From Eggerthia catenaformis OT 569 = DSM 20559 (GTDB lineage: Bacteria; Bacillota_I; Bacilli_A; Erysipelotrichales; Coprobacillaceae): 64,000 nt of DNA. Positions 1 to 7,986 of this stretch are shown piece after piece (positions within the stretch are counted from its first letter, which is position 1; each line of letters starts with the position of its first letter). Below the pieces are notes generated by a model. The model made no database searches. It saw only the letters and a program-made list of their open reading frames with translations, and was not told where the DNA came from. A program made the position numbers and the translations under genes. Where the stretch lies: assembly GCF_000340375.1 (NCBI RefSeq), contig NZ_KB446647.1, positions 103,601 to 167,600 of the forward strand, written 5' to 3'.

Positions 1-156
1 GGTTTTGGTGGAACTAATGATCCAATGCAGAATGGTCAGGGAAGCTTTAATGGATCAGCTAATGATTTCACACAGAATACGCAGGCTGGTTTTAGTGGAA
101 CTAATGATCCAATGCAGAATGGTCAAAGAAGCTTTAATGGATCATCTAATGATTTT
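1..156 (+). repeat. 87-bp tandem repeat inside the membrane protein gene
   Basis: A second copy starts at base 88, exactly 87 bases (29 codons) after base 1, and stays close to the first until about base 156. Both copies encode GF(G/S)GTNDPMQNGQ followed by SFNGS(A/S)NDF. The period is a multiple of three, so copy number can change without breaking the frame. More copies may lie upstream of the window. Confidence 0.8.
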
Positions 157-1017
157 AATGCACAAGGTGGCTTTAATGCCGGAGAACAAGGTGGTTTTAA
201 TGCTTACAATCAGCAATACAATAGTAATATGAATAATGGCAGTAAAAGAGGAAAACTCATTATTACTGTTATTGTAGCAATTGCAGTATTGTTTGGTGCT
301 TATAAAGGATATGACTATTTCTTTGGCGGTAATAAAATTGATTTAGCTAATAATATTGTGATTAAAGTTGCTGGAGAGCATGGTAATGGCTATATTACAG
401 GTGTAACTAACAATGTAAATTATGATAAATCAAATACCGAAATATCAACTTTTGTTAGTTCGTTACGTTATACTTATAGTAAGAGCGCTGCTTTATCTAA
501 TGGCGACAAGGTTACTGTAACTGTTATTTATGATCAGACTAGAGCTAAAGCACTTAAGTTGAAAGTTACAGGAGTCTCTAAGACTATTGTGATTAAGAGT
601 TTGCCACAGAGATTCGCTTCAGTAAATGAAGTGCCAAAAGATTTAGCTGGTTTATACAAACCTTATGCTGATCAAAAGATAAGAACAATGTTTATAAATT
701 CATCTTCTATTACTTATCAATATGATTATGATTCTGTATGGTTTCAGAAGAGTAAGTTGAATAATTCTACTACATATACGGATAGAGTTATATTTGCTTA
801 TAAAATAACAGCAAAAAATACATCAGGACAGACTGCTTCTGCTTATTATGGAGTTCAGTTCAGCAATATTAATTCAAGATATAAGACTGCTGTTAAGACT
901 TCTTCAGCAGCCGGAAGGCTTTATTTCACTTCAGGAACAAGAACAGCTGTTACTGATTCTTCACAGATACAGCAAGCATTCACAAATAGTACTTATGATG
1001 CTTCAAAAATCGAATAA
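1..1017 (+). CDS. Low-complexity linker, single-pass membrane protein (5' end outside window)
   Basis: The reading frame is open from base 1, so the N-terminus is missing. The visible part starts with about 80 residues rich in Gly, Asn, Gln, Phe and Ser, including two copies of a 29-residue repeat with the core TNDPMQNGQ. One hydrophobic helix follows (about residues 85-108 of the visible frame, LIITVIVAIAVLFGAY), then an extracellular domain of about 230 residues rich in Ser, Thr and Tyr. Firmicute proteins of this layout often carry an N-terminal zinc ribbon, but that part cannot be seen here. I do not recognise the C-terminal domain. The gene ends just before a strong terminator. The function is unknown; a cell-envelope role is inferred from topology only. 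Confidence 0.75.
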   Translation, partial: GFGGTNDPMQNGQGSFNGSANDFTQNTQAGFSGTNDPMQNGQRSFNGSSNDFNAQGGFNAGEQGGFNAYNQQYNSNMNNGSKRGKLIITVIVAIAVLFGAYKGYDYFFGGNKIDLANNIVIKVAGEHGNGYITGVTNNVNYDKSNTEISTFVSSLRYTYSKSAALSNGDKVTVTVIYDQTRAKALKLKVTGVSKTIVIKSLPQRFASVNEVPKDLAGLYKPYADQKIRTMFINSSSITYQYDYDSVWFQKSKLNNSTTYTDRVIFAYKITAKNTSGQTASAYYGVQFSNINSRYKTAVKTSSAAGRLYFTSGTRTAVTDSSQIQQAFTNSTYDASKIE

Positions 1018-1022
1018 GAAGG

Positions 1023-1047
1023 ACACGATTAAAAATCGTGTTTTTTT
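1023..1047 (+). terminator. Intrinsic terminator after the membrane protein gene
   Basis: ACACGATT (1023-1030) pairs with AATCGTGT (1034-1041) around a 3-base loop, followed directly by a run of seven T. Confidence 0.85.
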
Positions 1048-1074
1048 ATATGAGCAGTTACAAATAATGTTGCA

Positions 1075-1325
1075 ACACTTTCTAGGTCTATTATTAAGAT
1101 CCATTAGATCATTCACTAAGATTTTAGCCGAATTTGTTTTCTTTGGTTAGTATTCCTTTAATAATCCTTTTGAGTTTTTATTGCCTCAAGCATTGAATCT
1201 CTTGTCCTGTCTTTCATGGGTAGTGTACATAAAATCTTGATTTCATTTCAACAAATGTGGTCAGATATCCTTTACTTTTCTTGATTTACTTTTTCTTCTT
1301 AGTCTAGTTATATCAAAGTCTCTAT
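1075..1325 (-). pseudogene. Decayed IS30-family transposase
   Basis: Minus-strand fragments resemble an IS30-type transposase in the correct order. They are FDITRLRRKSKSRK (about 1275-1325), GYLTTFVEMKSRFYVHYP (about 1218-1270), a frame change to MKDRTRDSMLEAIKTQKDY (1161-1217), then LVNDLMDLNNRPRKC (about 1075-1122). The last is like the DLNNRPRKCLG tail of the family. The middle of the catalytic domain between the third and fourth fragments is deleted, and stops and frameshifts break the rest. I found no terminal inverted repeats. This accounts for most of the 465-base gap between the flanking genes. Confidence 0.75.
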
Positions 1326-1419
1326 GAATGGAATAAAAATGTGATGCTGATCTAGATAATGATTAGAGCAGTTTTCTCTTTTAAATAGATGGACTGATAA
1401 TTCTTTTTAGGATTTCGTA

Positions 1420-1447
1420 TTGTGATATTAGAAAAAAAGGGTATACT
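1420..1447 (+). promoter_or_regulatory. Promoter of the CorC/HlyC gene
   Basis: TTGTGA (1420-1425), a 16-base spacer, then TATACT (1442-1447). It lies 36 bases before the TTG start of the next gene. Confidence 0.6.
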
Positions 1448-1482
1448 AATACTGAATAAGAAATAAAGGAGAGATTTTACAA

Positions 1483-2778
1483 TTGGACTCGAGACAAATA
1501 TCCATGATATTTATTTTTATAGCATTACTTATATTGTCAGCATTTTATTCTATGTCAGAAACTGCTTTTACTTCTGTATCACGTATTCGTATTAAAACGA
1601 TTGCTGATGATGAAGATGATAAAAACAGTAAGAAGGCAAAGATCGTTGATAGCTTATTATCTGATACTGATCATTTAATCAGTACTATTCTTATTGGTAA
1701 TAATCTTGTTAATATTGCTGCTTCATCACTAACAACATCGTTTGTAATCAGTATACTTGGAAATGAAGGTATCGGTGTTGCTGTTGCAACTGGGATAGTC
1801 ACTTTATTAATACTAATATTTGGTGAGATTACTCCTAAGACACTTGCAAATAATTCAGCAGAAAGTATCTGTTTACGAACATGTAAGATTGTCAGATTTA
1901 ATAAGATTCTGTTTACTCCTTTTGTAGTAGTTTTAACGTCAATCAGCCATATTATAATTAAGATGTTGGGAGGCAGTTTTGAAAATGGTCCTACTGTGAC
2001 TCAGGATGATCTAAAGACTATTGTTAATGTATCACATGAAGAAGGCGTTCTAGAAGATGAGGAAAAGGAAATGCTTCATAATGTTTTTGAATTTGGTGAT
2101 ACTGAAATAAAGGAAATCATGACTCCTCGTATTCATGTTATTGCGGTAGAGGATGATGTAACATATGATGAATTAATGAATGTTTTAAGAGATTCTCAGT
2201 TTTCTCGTATACCTGTTTATTCTGATGATAAGGATGAAGTTGTAGGTGTCTTGAATATTAAGGATTTAATGATGGCTTATGGTGTTGATCAGGAAAATTT
2301 TAAAATTAAGACTTATATGAGACAGCCTTATTTTGTTTATGAGTTTAATCAGATTAATGATGTTTTCAGTGCTATGAGACAGAATCATGTTTCACTTGCA
2401 ATTGTATTGGATGAATATGGTGTTATGAGCGGAATTGTATCAATGGAAGATATTGTTGAAGAAATTGTTGGTGAAATTGATGATGAATTTGATGAAGACC
2501 ATACAAAGACAATCCATGAGATAGATAAAAATGAATATATATTAGATGGCAGCGTAGATATTGATGAAGTTAATGAAGTTTGTCATACAAAATTTGAAAC
2601 AGAAGATTTTGAGTCTATTGGCGGATTAGTTTTAGGACAGTTAAATGGTATGCCTATAAAGCATCAGCAGATTACTTATGATAATGTTTTATTTACGATT
2701 GAGAAAGTTAATAAGTATCGTATTACAACATTAAGAATGAAAATAATAGAAAAAGAAGATATTTCTGACGATGATTAG
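1483..2778 (+). CDS. CNNM/CorC (HlyC) family membrane protein
   Basis: The protein of 431 residues starts at a TTG preceded by AAAGGAGAG nine bases upstream. An N-terminal DUF21/CNNM membrane domain covers about residues 5-150 and includes the family motif FGEITPKTLA. A CBS pair follows (about 205-330, with IMTPR at the entry and LDEYGVMSGIVSMEDIVEEI in the second CBS). A CorC_HlyC domain fills the C-terminus. Family members are linked to divalent cation (Mg2+/Co2+) transport. The older name hemolysin is misleading. It has its own promoter and a terminator follows it, so it is probably a single-gene unit. Confidence 0.9.
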   Translation: MDSRQISMIFIFIALLILSAFYSMSETAFTSVSRIRIKTIADDEDDKNSKKAKIVDSLLSDTDHLISTILIGNNLVNIAASSLTTSFVISILGNEGIGVAVATGIVTLLILIFGEITPKTLANNSAESICLRTCKIVRFNKILFTPFVVVLTSISHIIIKMLGGSFENGPTVTQDDLKTIVNVSHEEGVLEDEEKEMLHNVFEFGDTEIKEIMTPRIHVIAVEDDVTYDELMNVLRDSQFSRIPVYSDDKDEVVGVLNIKDLMMAYGVDQENFKIKTYMRQPYFVYEFNQINDVFSAMRQNHVSLAIVLDEYGVMSGIVSMEDIVEEIVGEIDDEFDEDHTKTIHEIDKNEYILDGSVDIDEVNEVCHTKFETEDFESIGGLVLGQLNGMPIKHQQITYDNVLFTIEKVNKYRITTLRMKIIEKEDISDDD

Positions 2779-2781
2779 TTT

Positions 2782-2810
2782 AAAGACAGCTTTTGCTGTC
2801 TTTAATATTT
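2782..2810 (+). terminator. Intrinsic terminator after the CorC/HlyC gene
   Basis: AAAGACAGC (2782-2790) pairs perfectly with GCTGTCTTT (2795-2803) around TTTT. The tail is T-rich but broken by AA. Confidence 0.65.
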
Positions 2811-2812
2811 AT

Positions 2813-2843
2813 TTGTAGTAATACTGATGATATATGTTATACT
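2813..2843 (+). promoter_or_regulatory. Promoter of the TrmA-like gene
   Basis: TATACT (2838-2843) has an extended -10 TG at 2835-2836. The -35 match (TTGTAG, 2813-2818) is weak and its spacer is long, so the extended -10 carries the call. Confidence 0.5.
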
Positions 2844-2870
2844 ATAAAAGGTTGTGTAAGGAGAGAAAAT

Positions 2871-4178
2871 ATGCAAAAAGAAACATTGACGATAAAAAGA
2901 TTGGGTATTAATGGAGAAGGGATAGGATATATTCATAAGAAAATCTGCTTTATTCCTAAAGCTTTACCGGGAGAAGAAGCAGATGTAGAAATAGATGTTA
3001 ATGAGAGAAGATATATGATAGGACATATTACACATCTTAGAAAGATATCTCCTGCCCGGGTAGAAAGTCCATGCAGACAGTCTAAGAATTGTCAAGGATG
3101 TGCTTTTATGCATATGAATTATCCTGATCAGCTTTTGTTTAAAAGAGACCTTATTGAGGAAACTTTAAAGAAATATACAAATCTTTCTTTAAGACAGATA
3201 AAGATATTACCGGTTATAGAAGCAAATCAGCCGCTTCATTATCGTTCATCAATAGCTTTTGCAATCAGTGAGTTTAGTAAAGAATTAAGAATAGGACTTT
3301 ATCAAAGAGGAACTAAATTCTTTTCTTTAATGGATGAATGTCTGCTTCACGATAAAGAGATTAATAGAGTTTTAGTTAATATTGAATATTTATTAAATAA
3401 GCATCATATGAAAGCATATAATGATAAAACTAAAAAAGGATTAAGATTTCTTATTGTAAAATGTGTTGAAGAGAAACTGCAGGTGGTTTTTGTAACTGGA
3501 GAAGATGGATTATCTAAGAAAGTAAGTCACGAGCTATCTTTAGATAAACAGATATCAGGTATCTTTTATACTGTAAATACTGCTAGATATCAGGATTTTA
3601 ATATGGCAGGATATAAAAAGATTTATGGTGATAGCTATTTAAAATATCATATAAATAATCATGTCTATGCATTAAGTATTAAATCAGATTTATGGATGCA
3701 TAAAGAGATGGAAGAGAAGAAACTGGAAATACTTAAAAATCTTATTAGTGAAGATGATGTTGTTTTATCGTTGTATGCCGGTAATGGTATTATTGAATCT
3801 GAACTTCCTTCTTTTGTGACTGCTTTAGAAGAAGAAAAATGGCATGTTGAAGATGCCGGCAGAAATGTTAAGGATAATAAAATTATTGGTAAGGTATTTA
3901 TTAAGGCTGATATTAATGAGGAAGTAAGCAGACAGACAAAGAAACATAAATTTGATTGTATGCTTATTCATCTAAGAAAAGATTTGTTGGATGAAGACAT
4001 TCTTGATTCGATTATTAAGTCAAAGATGAAAGTAGTTATTTTTACAAGTGAGAATATCAGTGCACTTTCAAAAGGCATCAGTCAGCTTGAAAATAATTAT
4101 AAAGTGATTTATTTTCAAAGTTTTGATGAGCCTTATACAGCAAGATTTCAAACAATAGTTAAAATGGTCAGAAAGTAA
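2871..4178 (+). CDS. TrmA/RumA-like RNA uridine methyltransferase homologue, catalytic residues missing
   Basis: I start this 435-residue protein at the ATG with AAGGAGAG six bases upstream, not at the longer upstream frame that begins inside the terminator. It has an N-terminal TRAM domain (about 1-60) and the four cysteines that hold an Fe-S cluster in RumA-type enzymes (C68, C74, C77, C157). The methyltransferase domain is degraded. The SAM loop reads SLYAGNGIIES (about 300-310) instead of DLYCGIGTIG. HLRKDL (367-372) replaces DPPRKGL. FTSENISAL (391-399) replaces VSCNPATL, so the nucleophilic Cys is Ser393. The catalytic Glu of the HVE motif is also missing (YTARFQ). This looks like a protein that kept RNA-binding parts and lost m5U chemistry. 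Confidence 0.85.
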   Translation: MQKETLTIKRLGINGEGIGYIHKKICFIPKALPGEEADVEIDVNERRYMIGHITHLRKISPARVESPCRQSKNCQGCAFMHMNYPDQLLFKRDLIEETLKKYTNLSLRQIKILPVIEANQPLHYRSSIAFAISEFSKELRIGLYQRGTKFFSLMDECLLHDKEINRVLVNIEYLLNKHHMKAYNDKTKKGLRFLIVKCVEEKLQVVFVTGEDGLSKKVSHELSLDKQISGIFYTVNTARYQDFNMAGYKKIYGDSYLKYHINNHVYALSIKSDLWMHKEMEEKKLEILKNLISEDDVVLSLYAGNGIIESELPSFVTALEEEKWHVEDAGRNVKDNKIIGKVFIKADINEEVSRQTKKHKFDCMLIHLRKDLLDEDILDSIIKSKMKVVIFTSENISALSKGISQLENNYKVIYFQSFDEPYTARFQTIVKMVRK

Positions 4179-4203
4179 TTCTGATCATTTTTTGGAGGAA
4201 CTT

Positions 4204-5133
4204 ATGGAAATAATAATTATTATATTGAGTATTGTTATTATTGTTTTATTAGTTATTTTAATTACTAGAGGCAGTGATAGAAAACTGGAACGTATAGAAC
4301 AGGGAGTCATTCAAAGTGAGCAGTCATTATTAGAGAATAAGACTTATCAGGATGCCTTGAATAAGAGTTTTAATCTTATATTAGATGAAACATATAAAAC
4401 AAGAGAATATCTAGGTATGAGTGAAGCAAAAATCAATAGGCTTAATGAAAACATGGATGCTATTCATAATATTATGGTTAATACAAAACAAAGAGGAAAT
4501 TTTGGCGAATATCAGCTATATCATTTATTATCTGTTTATTTTGGTAATAGCCGGCATATTTATGCTGTTCAGTATCATTTAAAGAATGGAAAAATAGCAG
4601 ATGCAGCCTTATTTCTTCCGGGAGATCAGAGAGTCTTGATTATAGATTCAAAATTTCCCCAGGAAAACTATATAAGAATATTAAAAGATAATTCTTATAA
4701 GACAGAATTTAAAAGAAATATTAAGAAACATATTGATGATATAGCTTCTAAATATATTAATGAAGAAACATTGAATGAAGCTGTTATGTTTATACCTTCA
4801 GAAGCTATTTATTTATATCTTTGTAATCATGAACCGGAATTAGTTGAATATGGACATCACAAACATGTCCTAATGACTTCTCCTTCTACTTTATTAGGTG
4901 TTGTATTTACATTAATCAATCTTACAAAAGACTTTCAGAGATCACAAAGTCTTGAAAGGATTGAAAAAGAGATTATAACATTAAAAAAAGATACTGATCG
5001 TTTATATGAGCGTTATGAAAAAGCTGAAAAAACATTAAAAACACTTAATAATCAGTTTCAGGAATTATATCATTCTGTTGTAAAAATAGATCATCGTGTT
5101 ACAAAAGCATATGATGGAGATATTAAGAAATAA
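4204..5133 (+). CDS. rmuC: RmuC-family DNA recombination protein
   Basis: The ATG at 4204 has GGAGG five bases upstream and gives 309 residues. A TTG twelve bases earlier overlaps that site and is less likely. The protein begins with a membrane anchor (EIIIIILSIVIIVLLVILI, about 2-20), then a coiled segment and the RmuC nuclease-like core. The core includes RGNFGEYQL, DAALFLPG and the IDSKFPQENY motif that carries the conserved Asp and Lys of the restriction-endonuclease-like fold. It is shorter than the roughly 450-residue E. coli RmuC, mainly because the N-terminal coiled coil is short. RmuC limits DNA inversions at repeats. It starts 25 bases after the TrmA-like gene and is probably co-transcribed with it. 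Confidence 0.85.
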   Translation: MEIIIIILSIVIIVLLVILITRGSDRKLERIEQGVIQSEQSLLENKTYQDALNKSFNLILDETYKTREYLGMSEAKINRLNENMDAIHNIMVNTKQRGNFGEYQLYHLLSVYFGNSRHIYAVQYHLKNGKIADAALFLPGDQRVLIIDSKFPQENYIRILKDNSYKTEFKRNIKKHIDDIASKYINEETLNEAVMFIPSEAIYLYLCNHEPELVEYGHHKHVLMTSPSTLLGVVFTLINLTKDFQRSQSLERIEKEIITLKKDTDRLYERYEKAEKTLKTLNNQFQELYHSVVKIDHRVTKAYDGDIKK

Positions 5134-5147
5134 AATAAGTTATAAAA

Positions 5148-5226
5148 AAAGAGATCGGAATATGAAGTACACCTCCAAAAGTTAGTTTTGTGTCTAACCT
5201 TTGGGGTGCACTTCAATGATCTCTTT
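5148..5226. terminator. Bidirectional terminator between rmuC and the NlpC/P60 gene
   Basis: AAAGAGATC (5148-5156) and GATCTCTTT (5218-5226) form an outer stem with an A-run on the left and a T-run on the right, so it can stop both converging genes. Its loop is a second, 53-base palindrome, listed separately. Confidence 0.75.
5163..5215. repeat. 53-base palindrome resembling two joined IS3-type ends
   Basis: The left arm TGAAGTACACCTCCAAAAG with TTAG and the right arm CTAAC with CTTTGGGGTGCACTTCA are near-perfect inverted repeats around TTTTGTGT. Read on the minus strand the start is TGAAGTGCACCCCAAAGG with TTAGACA, similar to terminal repeats of IS3-family (IS150-group) elements. No transposase is present. 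No second copy was noticed in the window. Confidence 0.55.
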
Positions 5227-6530
5227 TAATATAGTCTTCTTGCGTTATAATATTCTCTTATCCAATAAGGAGTAGTAATTCTTGAAACAATAACGCCATG
5301 ATCTTCATCAGCAGCATGAACCATCATATTATCACCAATATAGATACCAACATGATGAACACCACTGTGTTTACCATTACTTGAGAAAAGAATAATATCT
5401 CCCGGCTGTAAATCTCCTTTAGAAACATAACGTCCACGATTCGCCAGAACCTTTGTAGTTGTTCTGCTTCCGGAAACACCGTTTTGCTTACAAGCCCAAT
5501 AAACAAGACCTGAACAATCAAATGTAGTAGGACCTTGATGTCCCCAGATATAACGGGATCCTTTCTTTTTTAAAGCGGTCTGAGCAATTTTATAGCCAAT
5601 ATTTCCAGTATCAGGAACTTCTTCAGTAACTTCCTCAGAAGTAACTTTAGATTTATCAACACCATTTTGAGAAACATTAGAATTATTTGCAGATGATGAA
5701 GGTTTCGTTTTTGTTACTTTCTTTTTAGGTACCTTAACAGTAACCTTGGCAGTTACTTTAGACTCTTCACTGGCTTTCTTTAAAGCAGCAAGATTCTTAG
5801 TAATATCATCAATGTTATCGTTGTTTCTGTCTAATTCTTTATTAGAAGAAGATAAATCACTATTCTGCTGAGCAAGCTTAGCATTAAGTGTTTTCCTTAA
5901 AGAAACAGATTCATCTTTTTTTGCTACAAGGATAGCCTGCGTATCGCTTAAAGTTTTCTTTTGATTTGTAAGATCATTCTGCTTCTCTTTAATCTCATTC
6001 ATTAATTCATTCTCATAAGCGGTAATATCACCAAGAGTAGCTGCTCTTGAGAAGAAATCTGTAAAACTTTTTGCTGAGAATAAATAATCAAAAGCAATTG
6101 TTGAATTTAATTCACTTTGCATTGAATAAATACGTTCTTTTAACTGTTTTTGCTTATCGGCAATCTGAGATTTTGTCACTTCAATGGCTGATTTAATATA
6201 ATTAATTTTTATCTGAGCTGAGTCAATATCATTTTCAAGACTGATAATTTTATTACCTATATCACTAATAGAAGATTTCGTATCAGAGATATCGCTTTTT
6301 GTTTTTGAAATATCAGATTTAATATCCTTGCTTTTTTGCTGAAGGTAAGCATTAAATTTTTTACATTCTTTCTGACCTGAAGCACTCAGCTTCTTAGAAG
6401 AACATAATTTATAATACTTGTTTTCCTGTCCTTCATATTTAGAAGCTTTTGAAGTATTCAAGCTTCCGGAAAGAATAGGAACCTGTAAAGCAAAAGCTAG
6501 GGTTAGAGCAATTAATTTTCTTTTATTCAT
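5226..6530 (-). CDS. Secreted PcsB-like NlpC/P60 peptidoglycan hydrolase
   Basis: The protein has 434 residues. A signal peptide covers about 1-29 (basic MNKRK, then a hydrophobic core and small residues before KYEGQ). A long coiled coil (about 45-250) resembles PcsB/CwlO N-termini that dock on FtsEX. A Lys/Ser/Thr-rich linker of about 60 residues follows, then an NlpC/P60 cysteine peptidase domain from about residue 310. The catalytic residues are visible: Cys339 in FDCSGLVYWA, His393 in GVHHVGIYIG, and His405 in MMVHA as the likely third residue. Enzymes of this class cut stem-peptide bonds in peptidoglycan during division or elongation. The gene has its own promoter and shares the bidirectional terminator with rmuC. 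Confidence 0.92.
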   Translation of the reverse strand: MNKRKLIALTLAFALQVPILSGSLNTSKASKYEGQENKYYKLCSSKKLSASGQKECKKFNAYLQQKSKDIKSDISKTKSDISDTKSSISDIGNKIISLENDIDSAQIKINYIKSAIEVTKSQIADKQKQLKERIYSMQSELNSTIAFDYLFSAKSFTDFFSRAATLGDITAYENELMNEIKEKQNDLTNQKKTLSDTQAILVAKKDESVSLRKTLNAKLAQQNSDLSSSNKELDRNNDNIDDITKNLAALKKASEESKVTAKVTVKVPKKKVTKTKPSSSANNSNVSQNGVDKSKVTSEEVTEEVPDTGNIGYKIAQTALKKKGSRYIWGHQGPTTFDCSGLVYWACKQNGVSGSRTTTKVLANRGRYVSKGDLQPGDIILFSSNGKHSGVHHVGIYIGDNMMVHAADEDHGVIVSRITTPYWIREYYNARRLY

Positions 6531-6554
6531 AGATTCACCCCTTTACACTTTTTC

Positions 6555-6584
6555 AGTATAACACATCATTCGATTTATTGTAAA
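6555..6584 (-). promoter_or_regulatory. Promoter of the NlpC/P60 gene
   Basis: On the minus strand: TTTACA (6584-6579), an 18-base spacer, TATACT (6560-6555) with an extended TG. The ribosome site AAAGGGGTG follows before the ATG. Confidence 0.7.
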
Positions 6585-6599
6585 GGGAAGTTATGGTTT

Positions 6600-7910
6600 T
6601 TACATATTTCTTCTTAATCCTTTTGGGAAAAGATTTTTAATCTGAATGCTTTCTTTATAAAAAGAAAGAGGATAATGATCAATAAGAATACCTCCATATC
6701 CTTTATTTCCTTTACTTTCAAGCGTATCTCCATGAATATAAGTTTGTATTTCCGGATCATCATGATTAAAATTATAAGAGTATTTAAAATCTTCTTCTTT
6801 TAGAGAAAGAGCTAGGGAATAGCTGGGAGTAAAATAACTTTTACGTACTTCTCCTAAATAAAGACCTCTTCTTAAGATTCTTATTTTTTTTAAATCAGGA
6901 AAATGTTTTTGAATCTGATAAATATGTCCATTGTTTTCTGTTAATGATGGAGATAAAGGAATATTTAAATATTTTTTGTAAAAATCCTTTATTACTTTTA
7001 GATAATTAGCATCTATATGAGGTTTAATAGTTTTTACTTTCTGTTTAGAAGAAGAGCCATTTTTTAATAAAAGAGCCATAAATTGTCCTTCACCATTAAA
7101 TAAATGAGGATAACATCTAATTGCTTCTGGCATATCAAGACCTTCTGCCAATCCTTTCTCATGAGATAATGGAACAAGTTTAAAGTTATAATGATTAAGA
7201 GCATATCTAATAATATCTTCATTTTCATATTGATTATAAGTACAGGTAGAATACATTAGTAATCCACCGGGTTTTAATAATTGAAAAGCTATATCAATAA
7301 GTTCTTTTTGAATAGTTACACATTCTTTGATTTTTTCTTCACTATATGTTTCTATTGCCTGTTTTTTGCTTCTAAACATACCTTCTCCGGAACAGGGAGC
7401 ATCAAGAATAATTTTGTCAAAGTAATTATCTAAAATTCCTATCAGATTTTTAGGATTTGTAGAAGTTACAATTGTATTGGATAACCCAAATCTTTCTATA
7501 TTTTCACTTAATATTTTTGCCCGTGAAATAGAAATATCATTTGTAATAAGTAAACCTTCATTGCTTAAATTCATACCTATCGCACAGCTTTTACCACCCG
7601 GAGCACCGCACATATCTAAAACATAATCATTAGATTCAAGAGGCAGTTTAGCTGCTGTAATCATTGCACTAGGTTCCTGTATATAATAAAGTCCGGTCAA
7701 AAAATAGGGAGACTTCCCGGCTTTAAAGGTATCTTCATTATAATAATATCCTCCTCTAACAATCGGATGAGGTGTTAATGAAGGCAGTGAAGTAAACTGT
7801 TTCTTCTTATTGAAATAGAGAGACTTAACAGGATTTTTTGTTAGTGCTTCTTTAAAATTATCATAATCATCTTTTAAATAATCTTTCATTCTTTTATTAA
7901 ACTGATCCAT
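6600..7910 (-). CDS. rsmF: RsmF/NOL1-Nop2-Sun family rRNA m5C methyltransferase
   Basis: I place the start at 7910 (MDQFNKRM, after AAAGGTGA), not at the longer frame, which gives 436 residues. SAM-binding motif I is DMCGAPGGKS (99-108). The motif IV cysteine is Cys173 in DAPCSGEGMF, and the catalytic motif VI cysteine is Cys223 in YSTCTYN. Both cysteines of the m5C mechanism are therefore present. The C-terminal 130 residues match the extra RNA-binding domain of RsmF/YebU-type proteins. The likely product is 5-methylcytosine in rRNA; which position cannot be told from the sequence. The gene is divergent from tag and has a good promoter. Confidence 0.88.
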   Translation of the reverse strand: MDQFNKRMKDYLKDDYDNFKEALTKNPVKSLYFNKKKQFTSLPSLTPHPIVRGGYYYNEDTFKAGKSPYFLTGLYYIQEPSAMITAAKLPLESNDYVLDMCGAPGGKSCAIGMNLSNEGLLITNDISISRAKILSENIERFGLSNTIVTSTNPKNLIGILDNYFDKIILDAPCSGEGMFRSKKQAIETYSEEKIKECVTIQKELIDIAFQLLKPGGLLMYSTCTYNQYENEDIIRYALNHYNFKLVPLSHEKGLAEGLDMPEAIRCYPHLFNGEGQFMALLLKNGSSSKQKVKTIKPHIDANYLKVIKDFYKKYLNIPLSPSLTENNGHIYQIQKHFPDLKKIRILRRGLYLGEVRKSYFTPSYSLALSLKEEDFKYSYNFNHDDPEIQTYIHGDTLESKGNKGYGGILIDHYPLSFYKESIQIKNLFPKGLRRNM

Positions 7911-7926
7911 TTTTATCACCTTTACT

Positions 7927-7955
7927 ATTATAATCGAACTGGACAATAAAGGCAA
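7927..7955 (-). promoter_or_regulatory. Promoter of rsmF
   Basis: Minus strand: TTGCCT (7955-7950), a 17-base spacer, TATAAT (7932-7927). Confidence 0.7.
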
Positions 7956-7986
7956 AAATAAGCATAATAAAATGGAGGTGATGGTA

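Noticed and set aside
1-180. CRISPR array suggested by spaced repeats at the window start
   Set aside because: The repeats are coding, 87 bases apart, without distinct spacers, and continue one open frame.
848-1150. Open frame of 100 codons overlapping the end of the first gene
   Set aside because: It is a frame shadow of the membrane protein gene and then runs through the terminator; no ribosome site.
2779-2870. Longer start of the TrmA-like gene at 2793
   Set aside because: It would begin inside the terminator of the previous gene; the ATG at 2871 has a good ribosome site and matches the family N-terminus.
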